Positions 23,531 to 35,269 of a DNA stretch of 64,000 bases are shown here, in pieces. Below the pieces are notes generated by a model. That model searched no databases. It was not told the DNA's origin and was given only the letters and a program-made list of their open reading frames with translations. A program made the translations under genes and the position numbers. The stretch lies in the NCBI RefSeq assembly GCF_029852145.1, contig NC_079970.1, forward strand, positions 10,225,662 through 10,289,661. Reading direction: 5' to 3'. The stretch is from Microplitis mediator (Eukaryota > Arthropoda > Insecta > Hymenoptera > Braconidae). The first letter of the stretch is position 1, and each line of letters begins with the position of its first letter.

Positions 23531-23888
23531 CATCAAAACCAAATCTATTATTGAGCATGTAATTCCTATAAAAGAAAGTGATAGGAGAATGCTGATTAAT
23601 TATTCCAATGTTAAAATATTAACACAACTCATAAGAGTTGAAAATTATGTATGCAAAAAACCAAACACTTTAAAAACTGTTTGGTAACTGGGTATTATTA
23701 ACTATACATAAGTTTATTACTTTTTTAACAGACTGAAAAATATAATGTAACGCTTCGTAAATATTTTAAAATTATAATTTATAGTAAAATTGTAATTATT
23801 ATTTCTGTAAATATACACCTAAAACTATAATGCATTTAACGAGTATTGATTATTAAATATCAATAAAGACCATAGAGCATCTAATATA

Positions 23889-25675
23889 CACTTATCCAAA
23901 AAATTAAAGGAACAAGAAAATTTTATAAATTTTTTAGTGATTTTTGGAAGGCCGTATTTTGGTGAAAAATGAACGCATCGAAAAAATAAAAAAAGCAAAT
24001 TGAAGCTTGAAATCTCTAGTTTGAAGATCTTCCAGCAAAATATTTTTTTGAGCCACGGTTTTTGCGGAATCATAAGAAAAAAGTCGAAACAAAATTTTTC
24101 TAAATTTTTTAGTTTTGTTTTTTAGGTCTACGGGGCCGGGAAAAATTTTTTCAAAAAAACGAATTCATAGCTCGTTTAGGAAATTTATTCAGCCACAATT
24201 TGCTTTTTTTTGTTTCTCTGTACGACAATTTGCTGCTGAGATATCAGCCTTTAAATGAAAAAGGAGCCTTTTGTCTTTGATTATTGATATCTCAGCAAGT
24301 AATGGTCACACAGTAATTTAAAGGGCAGTTTAATAAACTTGAATAAATTCCCTACAAGCTACATTTTCGATTTTTTCAAAAAAAAATTTTTTTTCATCCT
24401 TGATATCCATTTGAAAAACCCACAAAAAATGGCCATTTTCAGGCTTTTTGGTCAATTCATCGCTACTCTGCAAATATTGATAAAAAAAATAATGTTGCCA
24501 GGTAATTTTACAGCTTAATGTACCCCCAAAAACCCTGGAAATTTTCAGATTGATCCATTGAACCGTTTGTCCGGTCCGATTGCTCAAAGTTTTGCAAAAC
24601 AATTAAAGGAACAAGTTTTGTTCCTTAAATTGTGTAATCATTACCAAAATGAAAAAATTAATTTTTTTCGGATTTTCTTTCATTTTTGCGTTAGTTATTC
24701 AGTAAACGTAAGGTCAAGAGGAAAAAAAAAAATTTTCCAAAAAACGAGACCAAACAAGAATTTTTTTACATTTTTTTTTTTTTACGTTTCATTCAGGGGA
24801 TTATTTTTTTTTTCGTTTTTCGGAAAAAATTTTTTTTTTTTTCCTCTTGACCTTACATTTACTGAATAACTAACGCAAAAATTAAAGAAAAACCGAAAAA
24901 AATTAATTTTTTCATTTTGGTAATGATTACACAATTTAAGGAACAAAACTTGTTCCTTTAATTGTTTTGCAAAACTTTGAGCAATCGGACCGGACAAACG
25001 GTTCAATGGATCAATCTGAAAATTTCCAGGGTTTTTGGGGGTACATTAAGCTGTAAAATTACCTGGCAACATTATTTTTTTTATCAATATTTGCAGAGTA
25101 GCGATGAATTGACCAAAAAGCCTGAAAATGGCCATTTTTTGTGGGTTTTTCAAATGGATATCAAGGATGAAAAAAAATTTTTTTTTGAAAAAATCGAAAA
25201 TGTAGCTTGTAGGGAATTTATTCAAGTTTATTAAACTGCCCTTTAAATTACTGTGTGACCATTACTTGCTGAGATATCAATAATCAAAGACAAAAGGCTC
25301 CTTTTTCATTTAAAGGCTGATATCTCAGCAGAAAATTGTCGTACAGAGAAACAAAAAAAAGCAAATTGTGGCTGAATAAATTTCCTAAACGAGCTATGAA
25401 TTCGTTTTTTTGAAAAAATTTTTCCCGGCCCCGTAGACCTAAAAAACAAAACTAAAAAATTTAGAAAAATTTTGTTTCGACTTTTTTCTTATGATTCCGC
25501 AAAAACCGTGGCTCAAAAAAATATTTTGCTGGAAGATCTTCAAACTAGAGATTTCAAGCTTCAATTTGCTTTTTTTATTTTTTCGATGCGTTCATTTTTC
25601 ACCAAAATACGGCCTTCCAAAAATCACTAAAAAATTTATAAAATTTTCTTGTTCCTTTAATTTTTTGGATAAGTG
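23889..25675. mobile_element. 1787-bp near-perfect palindrome (foldback element), TA target duplication
   Basis: The left end CACTTATCCAAAAAATTAAA is mirrored by the right end, and TA lies on both sides. The halves are almost identical over nearly 890 bp each, with the centre near 24782. The same 90-codon chance frame occurs unchanged on both arms. There is no real coding capacity. The ends and TA duplication fit a non-autonomous Tc1/mariner-type element. High arm identity suggests recent origin or gene conversion between arms. Confidence 0.85.
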
Positions 25676-25735
25676 TATTAAATAAGAAAAACTAAATCTA
25701 AATATATTCTATAAATAAAATATTAACTTATATTT

Positions 25736-25739
<4 letters not shown>

Positions 25740-25801
<62 letters not shown>
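25740..25801. repeat. (AT)n microsatellite
   Basis: An uninterrupted AT tract of about 60 bp. Confidence 0.9.
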
Positions 25802-25805
<4 letters not shown>

Positions 25806-25884
25806 ACCCACATATATATACATGCGTAAGGGATGAAGGATGCCGGGTTCGTAACATTCTACGTTACTAAATAACTTTGAGTCT

Positions 25885-26483
25885 ATGATGAAGACCACCC
25901 TAGAAAGATTAGATCAAACTGCTGTCAATACGTCACCGGGAAAGGTCAATTCAACCCCAGTATCACCAAATATTCCACCAAAAGCTCCTGTCTGCGGTCT
26001 TTGTGGGAGAATTGGTGATGTTGCTGAAGTTTGTTGTCGGCCCGTAACCGATGAGTTGCGTATTAAAGCGGGATTACCTCTCCGTTCCCGTCCGTCGACT
26101 CCAAAAAACGCGTAAGCGCCCTGGTAGACATTAATCACGTTACCAGGGCTTCTGAGTCAACAGATAAACTGAATAAGCCAACTGAAATTAATAACGACAC
26201 CCCTGAACCGTCCAAATTGAATCCTGATGCGCCTGAATTTATGATCAGTAACGAAAAATCCTTTTTAAATTATGCTATTGCTGCGGATGCTCCAAAATTG
26301 GTCGGTAACGTTTCGGAAAATCCCAACGTTGATTTAATTGATTTCACAACTCCTCTCGACCAAATTACTGACAAGCCGGCAGATACAGAGTCCAATTGGG
26401 AGATGAGTTCTGAAGCGTCACAGCAAATTCGAAATGTCAAAAATCCAAAAATTAAAAATCCGATAAAAACTTTAAAATCCTAA
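25885..26483 (+). pseudogene. Gypsy 1 gag C-terminal region with zinc-knuckle-like motif
   Basis: The first frame (25885-26115) contains CGLCGRIGDVAEVCC, a degenerate knuckle in which the usual GH is GD, then a basic Ser/Pro tail. A stop follows. The next frame (about 26130-26483) is acidic with no motif and ends in a Lys/Ile-rich stretch. The position just before the protease fits the end of gag or a gag-pol linker. It is broken by at least one stop. The N-terminal capsid part is absent. Confidence 0.5.
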
Positions 26484-26552
26484 ATTAAAAAATCCATAAA
26501 TCCGTCGCGTAATTCCAAAAATAAAATTAATAAAAATCAACTAACATCTTCA

Positions 26553-27559
26553 CTCAAAATTCCTTACTAGACTGTGAAATCGACGAACGGCAACGACAAA
26601 CTGTCACAAAGTTTGAGACTGACTCAGAGACAGACGATACCCTCCTCTGTGATCTAAGGGAGAATATTAGTCCTTTATATGACTCAGAGATCGATGAGTA
26701 TCGCTCTGATTCCAGTGAAGAAATTGCCCATGCCCCAAAATTTATGATACAAATGGATGCAAACAATACCCAAAGTACATTACTACCGATACTTAGTAAT
26801 GATAATAAAGCCGGATATATGACGTCTTCAGCAAGCCTCAAATCACCGTCAACAGTCAGCCGCATGATCACTAAAATTTCTATTGGCAAATATGAACTGG
26901 ATGCATTATTGGACAGTGGGAGTGAGCGCAGCTATATTTCTAAGATTGCTTATGGACAAATCAAAGAAAATCAGCTGCGAGATCTCACGCCTGATCCCAC
27001 TAGCTCTCATGGGGTAACGATGGCTAACTCCAAGTCCACACAAACACGTGGTGGAGCACCATTTAAAATAAAACTCGACGGTCACGATATCATTACTTGG
27101 TTAAGTGTTTTATCTGAATTATCTACTTCAGTAATTCTTGGTCTTGATTTCTGGCAGCTAGCAGGTATACAAGTAAATTCCAAGGAGAATACTTGGAAAT
27201 TAAATACCAGTAATGTTTTTCATTCAATTTCCTCTCGGTCTGGATTTACTAATCTCGCAGCATTGAATGTATTATCTTCAGCTGAACGTGATGATCTCGA
27301 AAAATTTTTAACAACTGAATTTGGGAAAAACAAACAAGTTCAGTTGGATCTAACACCACGTGGTTCAACGTCGTATTGAACTAATAGATGACACGCCAGT
27401 GCGTACCAAACCTCATCGCAGAAGTCCTCCAGTAATGAAAGCGATGCATGACAGAGTAGACGAGCTACTCGCGAAGGGTTATATTCAGCCTTCGAATAGT
27501 GCTTGGGCAAGTTCACCGGTGATGGTACCAATGAAAAACAATACTTGGCGCATGCGCAT
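26553..27559 (+). pseudogene. Gypsy 1 pol: protease and start of reverse transcriptase
   Basis: The frame is open from about 26553, through an acidic linker, into a retropepsin with LDSGSERSYIS and SVILGLDFW. A frameshift near 27360 leads to the RT N-terminus: VRTKPHRRSPPVMKAMHDRV, then GYIQPSNSAWASSPVMV and NNTWRMRI. At 27560 an LTR interrupts the RT, and the sequence continues at 28949 with DYRPLNKV. The protein is closely related in layout to the minus-strand pol at 62-64 kb. Confidence 0.85.
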
Positions 27560-28948
27560 TGTGAGGAACATGGCAGTGGACCATGACACCACAGTATTTT
27601 GTTTTTGTTGTTTTGTTTTGTTACGATTATTATTTTTGTTTCATATTCTCTATGAGTACGATTATTACTATTACTATTACTACCGTTATTATTATTATAA
27701 TTAATTACATTTATTACTATTGTTAATATTATATATTCTTTCATTATGATTAAATGATTCTTTAAAAAATTTGTTAGTTAGTTATTTGCGTACGACGAAT
27801 ATTATTATAAACATGTATTATTTTTACTTTGGGTTATTATTTCCGTGATTAAAATTGTTATCAGCTACGGTTCAGTTTAAATGAATGTCTAAATGAGAGT
27901 GTACGTCGAGAGTTCGCCATCGCTGCGATAGAGGGCCGACAAGGTCGACGTTGGTTCGCTTGCGGCAACTACCGTGGAACTGATAAAAGCGAATCAGTGA
28001 GCCGATAATTTTTGTTCTAAAGAAGAACAAAAATTGAGTTTCTGCAAAGTATTATCTACTTAAATGTTATAAATTAATACTCATTAAATTTTCATTCTAA
28101 GTCCGAAGGAAATTTAGAATAGAAAATAATTTATGATAAATTAATTTTTCTGTTTGAATGTCATGGGCCTAAGTCCCGGCGAGAATTTGTACGAAAATAT
28201 AATTTGTTGTGGAAAATTATGAATTGTCTGAATGAAAATAAATATTTCACTGCGAAAATTAATCGGGACTTAGAATGAATCGGTGAGTTTTTCGAAGTTC
28301 CACGGCACACGATAGGTGGCGATGTTGGGCAAATAATTTTCGCTTATAGATCACTGAGGTTGAGGTGATAAAGCCGAAAAATTATTCATCGTTGGACAAC
28401 TTTTCTCTGGGTTTAATTCCTCGACGGGAGTCTTCTAGACGATGAATTAAAGAGGGTCCACTCTACCTGGCACGGACTACGACACAGGTAAGTGAACAGT
28501 TTCACCCACGACGAAAAGGCAACTCCCCACCTGGAGGCCTTCAGCCAAACGGTGGTAGGCGATCACAACCGAGTAGGTGGGGGCGAGGTGGATTTTATTC
28601 ACTCTCCCCTCGGGTAACGCGGAATAGGGCCTGCGGGGCGGCACTAGCTACCCGTCAGGAACCGGGGACAGAGGGCCGAGAAGGGGAGCTTAGCAACGCG
28701 ATTTGGGAAAACGTTTTGTACCGACGGCGGTAACGGAGAATTGTAACGCCGTGTATGAGTGGGTTTTTCTTTGTTTTATTGTAATTGTACTACTGTTATT
28801 TTAATTAGAATAAAGAGGTTTTGTAATTTACTTATAGTTACTTTTACACAATGATTTAACCTCGTTAGAATCCTGGACTCCGGCGAGCTTTACTCGAGCC
28901 GGGGGTAAGAGTTTTTACAATAAATTAGTAATAAAAGTACCCGTTACA
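27560..28948 (+). mobile_element. Solo LTR inserted in the RT of Gypsy 1, GCAT target duplication
   Basis: The segment begins TGTGAGGAAC and ends CCGTTACA, with GCAT on each side (27556-27559, 28949-28952). Removing it and one GCAT restores RT continuity. No coding potential was found. The strand is inferred from the TG start. The left part is rich in TTATTACTA runs, and the right half has longer GC-richer stretches. Confidence 0.8.
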
Positions 28949-29567
28949 GCATCGATTACCGGCCACTTAACAAAGTAACGAAAAAATCCACTTATCCGGT
29001 ACCGATTATGCATCGTATCTTATCAAGCCTTCAGAGTGCTAGAGTAATTTCGGTACTTGACGTCAGTGACGCTTTCCATCATGTCTTGGTAGAGCCAAAT
29101 AGCCGTCAATATACAGCATTTTGCGTAGATGGACGAGGTTTATTTGAATGGATCCGGATGCCATTTAGTCTTACAAATGCCCCCAGCACTTATCAAGAAG
29201 TCTCGGATACGGTACGACGAGAAATTATTGAGTCGTTAAAAACACAATTTTCTCACATTGAAGCTGAAAATAAAATTTTTGCTTATCTCGACGACTGGAT
29301 AATTATCAGTGATGACTTAAAAGAACACAAAGTTCTTCTTCAAGCTGTTTTTGAAAGCTTCCGCAAGGCTGGAATAAAGATGAATGAAGAAAAAAGTCAT
29401 TTTGGATGCTCTGAAGTTCATTTTCTGGGCTTCATCATTAATGAAGAGGGTTTGAAACCCGATCCAGCTTGATTGTAACCGATTGCAGACTATGAACGAC
29501 CTACCAACCGTAAGGAACTGCGAAGATTTAATGGATTAGTTAACTGGTACCATAAACATCTAAAAAT
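28949..29567 (+). pseudogene. Gypsy 1 pol: reverse transcriptase palm and thumb
   Basis: The block DYRPLNKVTKKSTYPVP continues to LDVSDAFHHVLVEP, GRGLFEWIRMPFSLTNAPST and the catalytic FAYLDDWIIIS, then the thumb (KSHFGCSEVHFLGFIINEEG). A TGA at about 29470 interrupts the frame before DYERPTNRKELRRF and NGLVNWYHKHLK. Another LTR breaks it at 29568. Confidence 0.85.
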
Positions 29568-30029
29568 TGTAACCGTGCAGCGACAATTTTAAGACGTGAG
29601 AGTGCGGCTCTCTCGCTTCCATTCGTTCTCTCTCTCTCTCTCTCTCTCTCGTATAATTTTCTTGTTTGCGAGTTCGGCTGAGTCTTGGCGCTAGACGACA
29701 CTTGAACTCTAGAGTGCAAACCGATCAGTCGTTTCTTTTACTTTTTATTTTGCAAAAGAATTTTCTTGAGCTCCAGTACGCTTACTGATCAGTCGCTCTT
29801 TTTCCACCTTCTGTTCTTTGAATACATTTGAATTTTGTCTAGTGATTTTGAGTCGTGTGTTTGTGTGGTTAATTAAACCATAAGTGCTACAGTAGTTCTG
29901 TTGGGATACCGATTCAAGTAGCAGTTCGTCATCGTGTCCGGATCCTATCCACTCAAGGAACATTATTCACTGGAGACCAGGAAAATGGAACGTCGTCCGA
30001 TTCCGGCAGTAAGTCCAGATATTTGCTCG

Positions 30030-30067
<38 letters not shown>

Positions 30068-30506
30068 CTATAATAATTTTGTATAATGCCTCTCTCTTCA
30101 ACGCGGTAATTTCCCGCCAATTTTCTCATTTTCCACGATATCTATTCCCGCGCATATTGCCCGATAAATTTCCTAAAGTAAATGGTAATAATTACACAGA
30201 TATATATATAAAACTAAGGGGAAAATCTTGTATATAAAGGGTTTGGTTAAATAAAATACATAATTTACATTATTTGAGTATTAATTTTAAACTATCACCA
30301 GAGTCCTGTAGAATTAAGTTTATTTTCAGCCGCGTGTCCGGCTCAGGACGAGCCGACTCACCCCTGAGAATTTCAAGTTCCCGATTCCAGAACCCGCGAT
30401 AATCGACTTAAATCGATAATTTAATTAATTACTAATTAAGCTCGGGAATTATAAATTAACAGTGGTTCATGGCTGCTAGACACGGAGTAGCCAGGGCCCA
30501 CCGTCA
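29568..30506 (+). mobile_element. Second LTR insertion in Gypsy 1 pol
   Basis: It starts TGTAACCGTG directly after the codons for YHKHLK and ends near CCGTCA, after which pol resumes with AQVQGPLNNLT. The flanks share AAAAT, a plausible 5-bp duplication. It contains a TC tract (29629-29650) and an AT tract (30031-30064). The right end is uncertain by a few bases. Confidence 0.6.
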
Positions 30507-30667
30507 TAAAATGTTGCACAAGTTCAAGGTCCTTTGAACAATTTGACAAGTATTTGAGTTCCGTGGGCATGGACAGATGTCGAAGAAAAAGCTTTTGTGG
30601 AAACGGAAAAAGCTCTGTTAAAAGCCGCAACACTGTCACTACCACGTCCAGACTTGTCTTATCGTTT
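30507..30667 (+). pseudogene. Gypsy 1 pol: start of RNase H region
   Basis: AQVQGPLNNLT is followed by a stop, then WTDVEEKAFVETEKALLKAA and LPRPDLSYRFVM, the usual connection into RNase H. It stops before the first RNase H acidic residue, at a sequence beginning TGTGATGG. Confidence 0.75.
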
Positions 30668-31559
30668 TGTGATGGTGGGATGGAGATGACCAGTATTTGA
30701 GGGCACCTGTGATTTGTGATTGTGATAATTTGTGCTTAATTTAATGTTCTTATTACTATGACTACTTGACGTTTATATGTTACTATGCTTACTTAAAAAC
30801 TAGTATAATTACTATACTTAAAACTAGGACTAAAATTCTAATACTATATGTGTTTTTGCTTAAACAAACTAATTACTACTTTACTATTACTATTTCTTAT
30901 TACTATTCTGACTTAAAAAACTATTGATTATTTATATTTCTATTATTTCTTATTTATATGACTATTATTTTTCTTATACTATTAATATTAAAACTTATAC
31001 TTTGTTCACGCCTAATTTCTTGTATACGCTATTGGGTTTATTTTTCTTATTATAAACATTATTATTTTCCTTTAGCAATGAGTTATTATTATTATTTATA
31101 CTTATATGGCTGTGTTTTTAAAGTTTAAGTTGAATGAATCTAGCGAAATATAAAATTATATGGATGTACGGTATGAGTATGTGAATGCGCGCCCGAGCGA
31201 AAATTATTTTAAGTCCTGAGCAGGCAAAATCAAAGGATATAAAATAAAAACGCTTATAGAGATTTCAAATGAATCGTTTAAAAGATTCAAGAGATTGAAA
31301 GAATTATAAAATGAACTGAAATACAAGAAATATTAGTTGAAATTAGAATAAACTCTAATATTTCAATCGTTCATTCTTTCATTTTTTATTCGTCCGCCCG
31401 GATTACCGTCGCTCGCACGGCTAAGTTCTCGGTAGTTAGTATTTACTTAACATCTTAAACGAATTCTTTTTCTTCAAATTCAATTTTACATTTGATAAAA
31501 TTAATTTCTCTCGATTTCCTTTGACTTTATAACTCGGGACTTAGAAAAATTTCACAAAC
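30668..31559 (+). mobile_element. LTR-like sequence replacing the integrase region
   Basis: It begins TGTGATGGTGGGATGG, loosely like the LTR at 27560 (TGTGAGGAACATGG), and shares TTATTACTA-rich blocks and a CGGGACTTAGAA motif with it. No target duplication is visible and pol does not resume afterwards. An insertion plus deletion, or recombination between copies, probably removed the integrase. Confidence 0.5.
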
Positions 31560-31569
31560 AATATACTCT

Positions 31570-32672
31570 CGATGTCAACAACAGAGGACTCAACTTCAAC
31601 AGTTATCGGAGCAAGTCCAGCAAAGTCAGCAGATGATCTCTGAACTTAAGCTGCCAAGTCCGGAAGTATTCATGCAGAAGCTTCAAGCCGTTGCCATAAA
31701 ACCACTACCAACTTCCATTGCAGTCAGTTGCCAAGCGACACAGACACCGGCTATACCTTCTACTCCAGCTAAGGTAGAATATGATATTGGTACCACTCCA
31801 AATAATAAATCGGTTTTACCGTTACTGGCTCAACAATCGTCAGCGTGTGGTCCAAATCCTGGACTTAAAATCCGTGAGGGCGCTTATCAACGTCCATCAC
31901 CAGAAAATGCCAGATTTCCACCATCATCGCTGCTTGCCCGGAGAATGGCCCGTCAGGAGTTGACCGAGAAGGAAGTCACGACACTGCGAGCTTCAGGTGC
32001 TATCCCTAAGGACATCAGGACTAAAATCCAAATGGCAACGTTCGCCAATTCGTTACCGTACTCACAGACGATCGCAGCTCCAAAATATGAGGTCCCACTG
32101 CAACCAAAAGAGGCCTACCAACAATTTTTGTCTGGCACAAAAACTGCTCCATCACCAAATTCTACCGCAGCGGCTCAAAATACATCACAACAAGTCGTAA
32201 TCCACAACGGTCTTCACTTTATGGATTTTAACACCTTCTGCAAGGCCATTGAAAAAATCTGCGTCACCGTCAAGCTTCGTGTATGCCACACCGAGCTCAG
32301 AGAGTCATGGACACAAACGGTAACGACGCAAGCTCAGTCGTTATATATCACGAACGCGTGTCAAAACTGTCGATAACGAGGTCATAGAATTGCCGAATGT
32401 CAATTACCATGGCGGCCTGACATGTGTCATGTGTGCTACCAGGACCAAGTTACAACGGCAACGTGTTTCCGTCCACATGACAAACAATATAAAGATTATC
32501 TTCGGGGACGTTGTCAAGGCTGCGGTATTCCAGCCCAACTATTCGACCCGCATTGTAATTCTTGCAACCGCCAATACTGATGCTACAAAGATTGGATCAT
32601 AGCGAAATACAGTCAAGAAGAAATAGAGCAGTTTCATCAGAACCATCTACGATCTGTCAAGAAATTTGAATA
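31570..32672 (+). pseudogene. Gypsy 1 3'-terminal ORF, Gln-rich start and Cys/His-rich C-terminus
   Basis: This frame lies between the lost integrase and the 3' LTR, where env would sit, but has no signal peptide or membrane segment. It begins with a Gln-rich stretch (QQLSEQVQQSQQMISEL). A Pro/Thr-rich middle follows, with a basic block SSLLARRMARQELTEKEV, then HFMDFNTFCKAIEK. The frame ends at 32376. In another frame a cluster CHVCYQDQVTTATC, CQGCG, HCNSC and CYKDW (about 32417-32600) suggests a zinc-binding domain, followed by a helical tail to the stop near 32672. It therefore carries at least one frameshift plus a TGA in the Cys cluster. I do not recognise the family. Nucleic-acid binding is a guess from Cys/His content. 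Confidence 0.5.
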
Positions 32673-32796
32673 AAATCATTTACTTATTCTACGTTACCAA
32701 TTTAGATGTAAATCTAAATAAATACACACACATTAAATCATATCCATCTCACTAATTCATTTAATGATCGCCAATTGTGATAACTTTCATTTACAG

Positions 32797-32812
32797 CTTG
32801 GGGGGGGGGAAT
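32797..32812 (+). other. Polypurine tract of Gypsy 1
   Basis: A run of G residues ending GGGGGGAAT lies directly before the 3' LTR start, as expected for plus-strand priming. Confidence 0.75.
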
Positions 32813-33352
32813 TGAGACAATGTGAATTGTCTTCATCGTCCTCAGCCTTGCGGTTCCCGTTTTTAACCGTCTCGTAGCCGTCTGAAACTCTACAAGTCAT
32901 AGTACCGTGGTCACATGACGAATTGTCACGTCGACGCATGTCCGTCAGGTGGAAGTGGGGACAGTCCCGAGGCTGGTCCTACGCCCAAAATTATTGGCAC
33001 TCACTTCGATCCTGGATCAACTAGCGTTTAGACGGTTTTCTAATTGTATTCAGTATCAATAATCAGACAATCTTTTTGTACCATTTCTAGATTTTTGTCA
33101 TATATTCTATCATTTTATTGCGTATAGATAAGTTTAATTTATAATTTTATAATAAGCCGTGAGGTAAGTTGAGAAGCTTTTTTATACGTTGCCGAGTTTG
33201 GACAAATGCGGGTTCTTACTTTGCAAGGACCCAAGCCCATTACTCTGTCTTATAACTAAAAATTTCGTAAAGGCCAGCCTAAGCCAGGGTTCAACCCGCG
33301 AATCCTGGTGGCTGCTGGTTAGAATCGCCAAGCGAAAAGGCGATTCGTCTCA
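32813..33352 (+). repeat. 3' LTR of Gypsy element 1 (internally deleted)
   Basis: It has the same ends as 21400-22307 but lacks about 370 bp of the middle. It is followed by ACTT and the resumed repeat R. Confidence 0.85.
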
Positions 33353-33459
33353 ACTTATGTATAGCATATATCAAAAGTCAATTGATATTTAAGTAAAAAA
33401 ATAATCAAAATAATTATGAATATTTTCGTAAACTTCAATCTATTACTGTTGAAGGGCAA
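33353..33459 (+). repeat. Repeat R, copy 2, middle part
   Basis: It matches 10634-10740 (ATGTATA...GAAGGGCAA) and is interrupted again at 33460 by a DNA element. Confidence 0.85.
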
Positions 33460-35269
33460 CCCTGGTTGAAAAAGTGAATTAAAAAGGATTAAAAAAGCAC
33501 ACATATTTAATACTACTTAATACTCTTCAATACTCTTAATTCTCCGGAGAATTCAGATCGAACATAAAATGAATCCTTTTTAATTCTCCTTCATCTAGCG
33601 AAAAAATTATTATCGTTGTGGGATTAAAAAGAATAAAAAAGGATCAAATATTTTTAATCCTATCTTATCCTTTTTAATCATAAAATAATATTGCTATTTC
33701 TGATCGCGCGGAGGATTCGAAAGTATAAAAGAGGATTCGAAAAAGTTTCATTCTAACTAATTCTTTTTAATTCTAGAATAATATTTAATTTCTGATCCCC
33801 TGGAGGATTCAAGAGAATAAAAGAGAATTCAAAAAAGTTTAATTCTAACTAATTCTTTTTTATTCTAAAATAATATTTAATTTCTGTTCCCGTGGAGGAT
33901 TCAAGAGAATAAAAGAGGATTGGAAATAGTTTAATTCTAACTTCTCGTGAAGTCCTCATTGCGCTGTCACAGGTCTTCATAAAATAAACAATTTTATGTT
34001 TATTTATGGTTTGATTTTTTTATGCATGATATTTATGTTAACTATCTATACTATTATTGTAATTGAATCAAATAAATAATAAATTGATGATAATCGTATG
34101 TCTATCAAACACAAACAGAAACATTTCCTATAACAGTGAAATTTTTTTTTCGGTATAATAAAAAAAAAAGTAAATAAGTATTTACTACTCAGAAGCATTA
34201 TAATACTAAACACTTAATTGAAATAATATTTTTAGAATTTTCTATGTAGGCAATAAATTTATTTACTTCAAACTTCAAAGAAACATTTTTCTTTTTTACC
34301 AGGTAAAGATTTATATAGATAAATATTGTCCTCAACCTCTCTGATTTCGGTATAATTTGAGTATAAATCGTGCTTGAAATAGATATTTTTTCAGTATCAT
34401 TTAAGTATGACAAATTTAAAAGATACCCAAAACATGAGACGATTTCAGTATAATCTGGGTATTCATTGGGTATAATTCGTAAAGCATACCGAAATATTTA
34501 TAAATTTCTATTACACTGGAAATGAACCCAATAGAAATTTAAATTTTCGGTGTAAACAAATTCGCTAGGGATTCTGAAATAATATTCAATTTCTGTTCTC
34601 GCGGAGGATTCCAGAGAATAAAAGAGGATTCAGAAAAATTTAATTCTAACTAATTCTTATTTATTCTAAAATAATGTTGGAATTTCTGTACTTCCCGAGA
34701 ATCCGAGAGAATAATACAGGATTCGAAAAAGTTTAATTCCATCTTATTTTTTTTAATTTCAAAGTCATGTTGCAATTCTTGTTCTCGCTAAGAATTCGAG
34801 AGAATTGTAACCATAATAAAAAAAATTATTTTTCTATTAAACTTTGAAAAAACAAAATAATAATGATTAGTAATTATTTATGTATTAAAATTTGATTCTG
34901 GGAAAGAAAAGAAATAATAATTTTACTCGTGAAATTTTATTTTTTTTTATGAAGAAATTTTTCGAAAAAAAAAGTAATTAAAAGAGAAAAAGGCAACGGA
35001 AAAAAAATGTAAGAGTGATCGTGAGACGCTCGCCGACCGACAATCTGGCGGGAGAGAGCAAGTGAGCGAAAGTTAGTTTCGCGCTCACCGCTAGAGCGTG
35101 CGGGCTTCTTGGATATGGACACTTATAGTAGAAGTGTTAAAAGCAAATGCAGCGGAAGTTATCGTCAGTCATCACTCCACTGCTACCAAGTGATCTTTGC
35201 GTAGCAGAGTGGGAAGTACCTACTGGTAGTGGCGCAGTATACCCTGCACCACGTCCTATATATATATAT

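Larger units (their letters stand above)
21400..33352 (+). mobile_element. Gypsy-type LTR retrotransposon 1, heavily nested, no integrase
   Basis: LTRs begin TGAGACAATG and end GTCTCA. The left LTR is 908 bp and the right is 540 bp with an internal deletion. The 4-bp target duplication is ACCT at left and ACTT at right. Comparison with repeat R copy 1 confirms the empty site. The interior holds a gag-like region, protease, RT and the start of RNase H, and an unusual 3' frame. Integrase and the rest of RNase H are missing. It is hit by LTR insertions (27560, 29568, probably 30668), a CACGGTG MITE and a large palindrome. Confidence 0.85.

Noticed and set aside
24330..25234. Identical open frames of 90 codons on both arms of the palindrome, on opposite strands
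   Set aside because: They are the same chance frame seen twice because the arms are inverted copies. The composition is low-complexity and no domain is visible.
27949..28760. GC-rich stretch inside the solo LTR as a host gene exon or rRNA piece
   Set aside because: It has no open frame of note or recognisable rRNA motif, and the LTR boundaries and GCAT duplication explain it.
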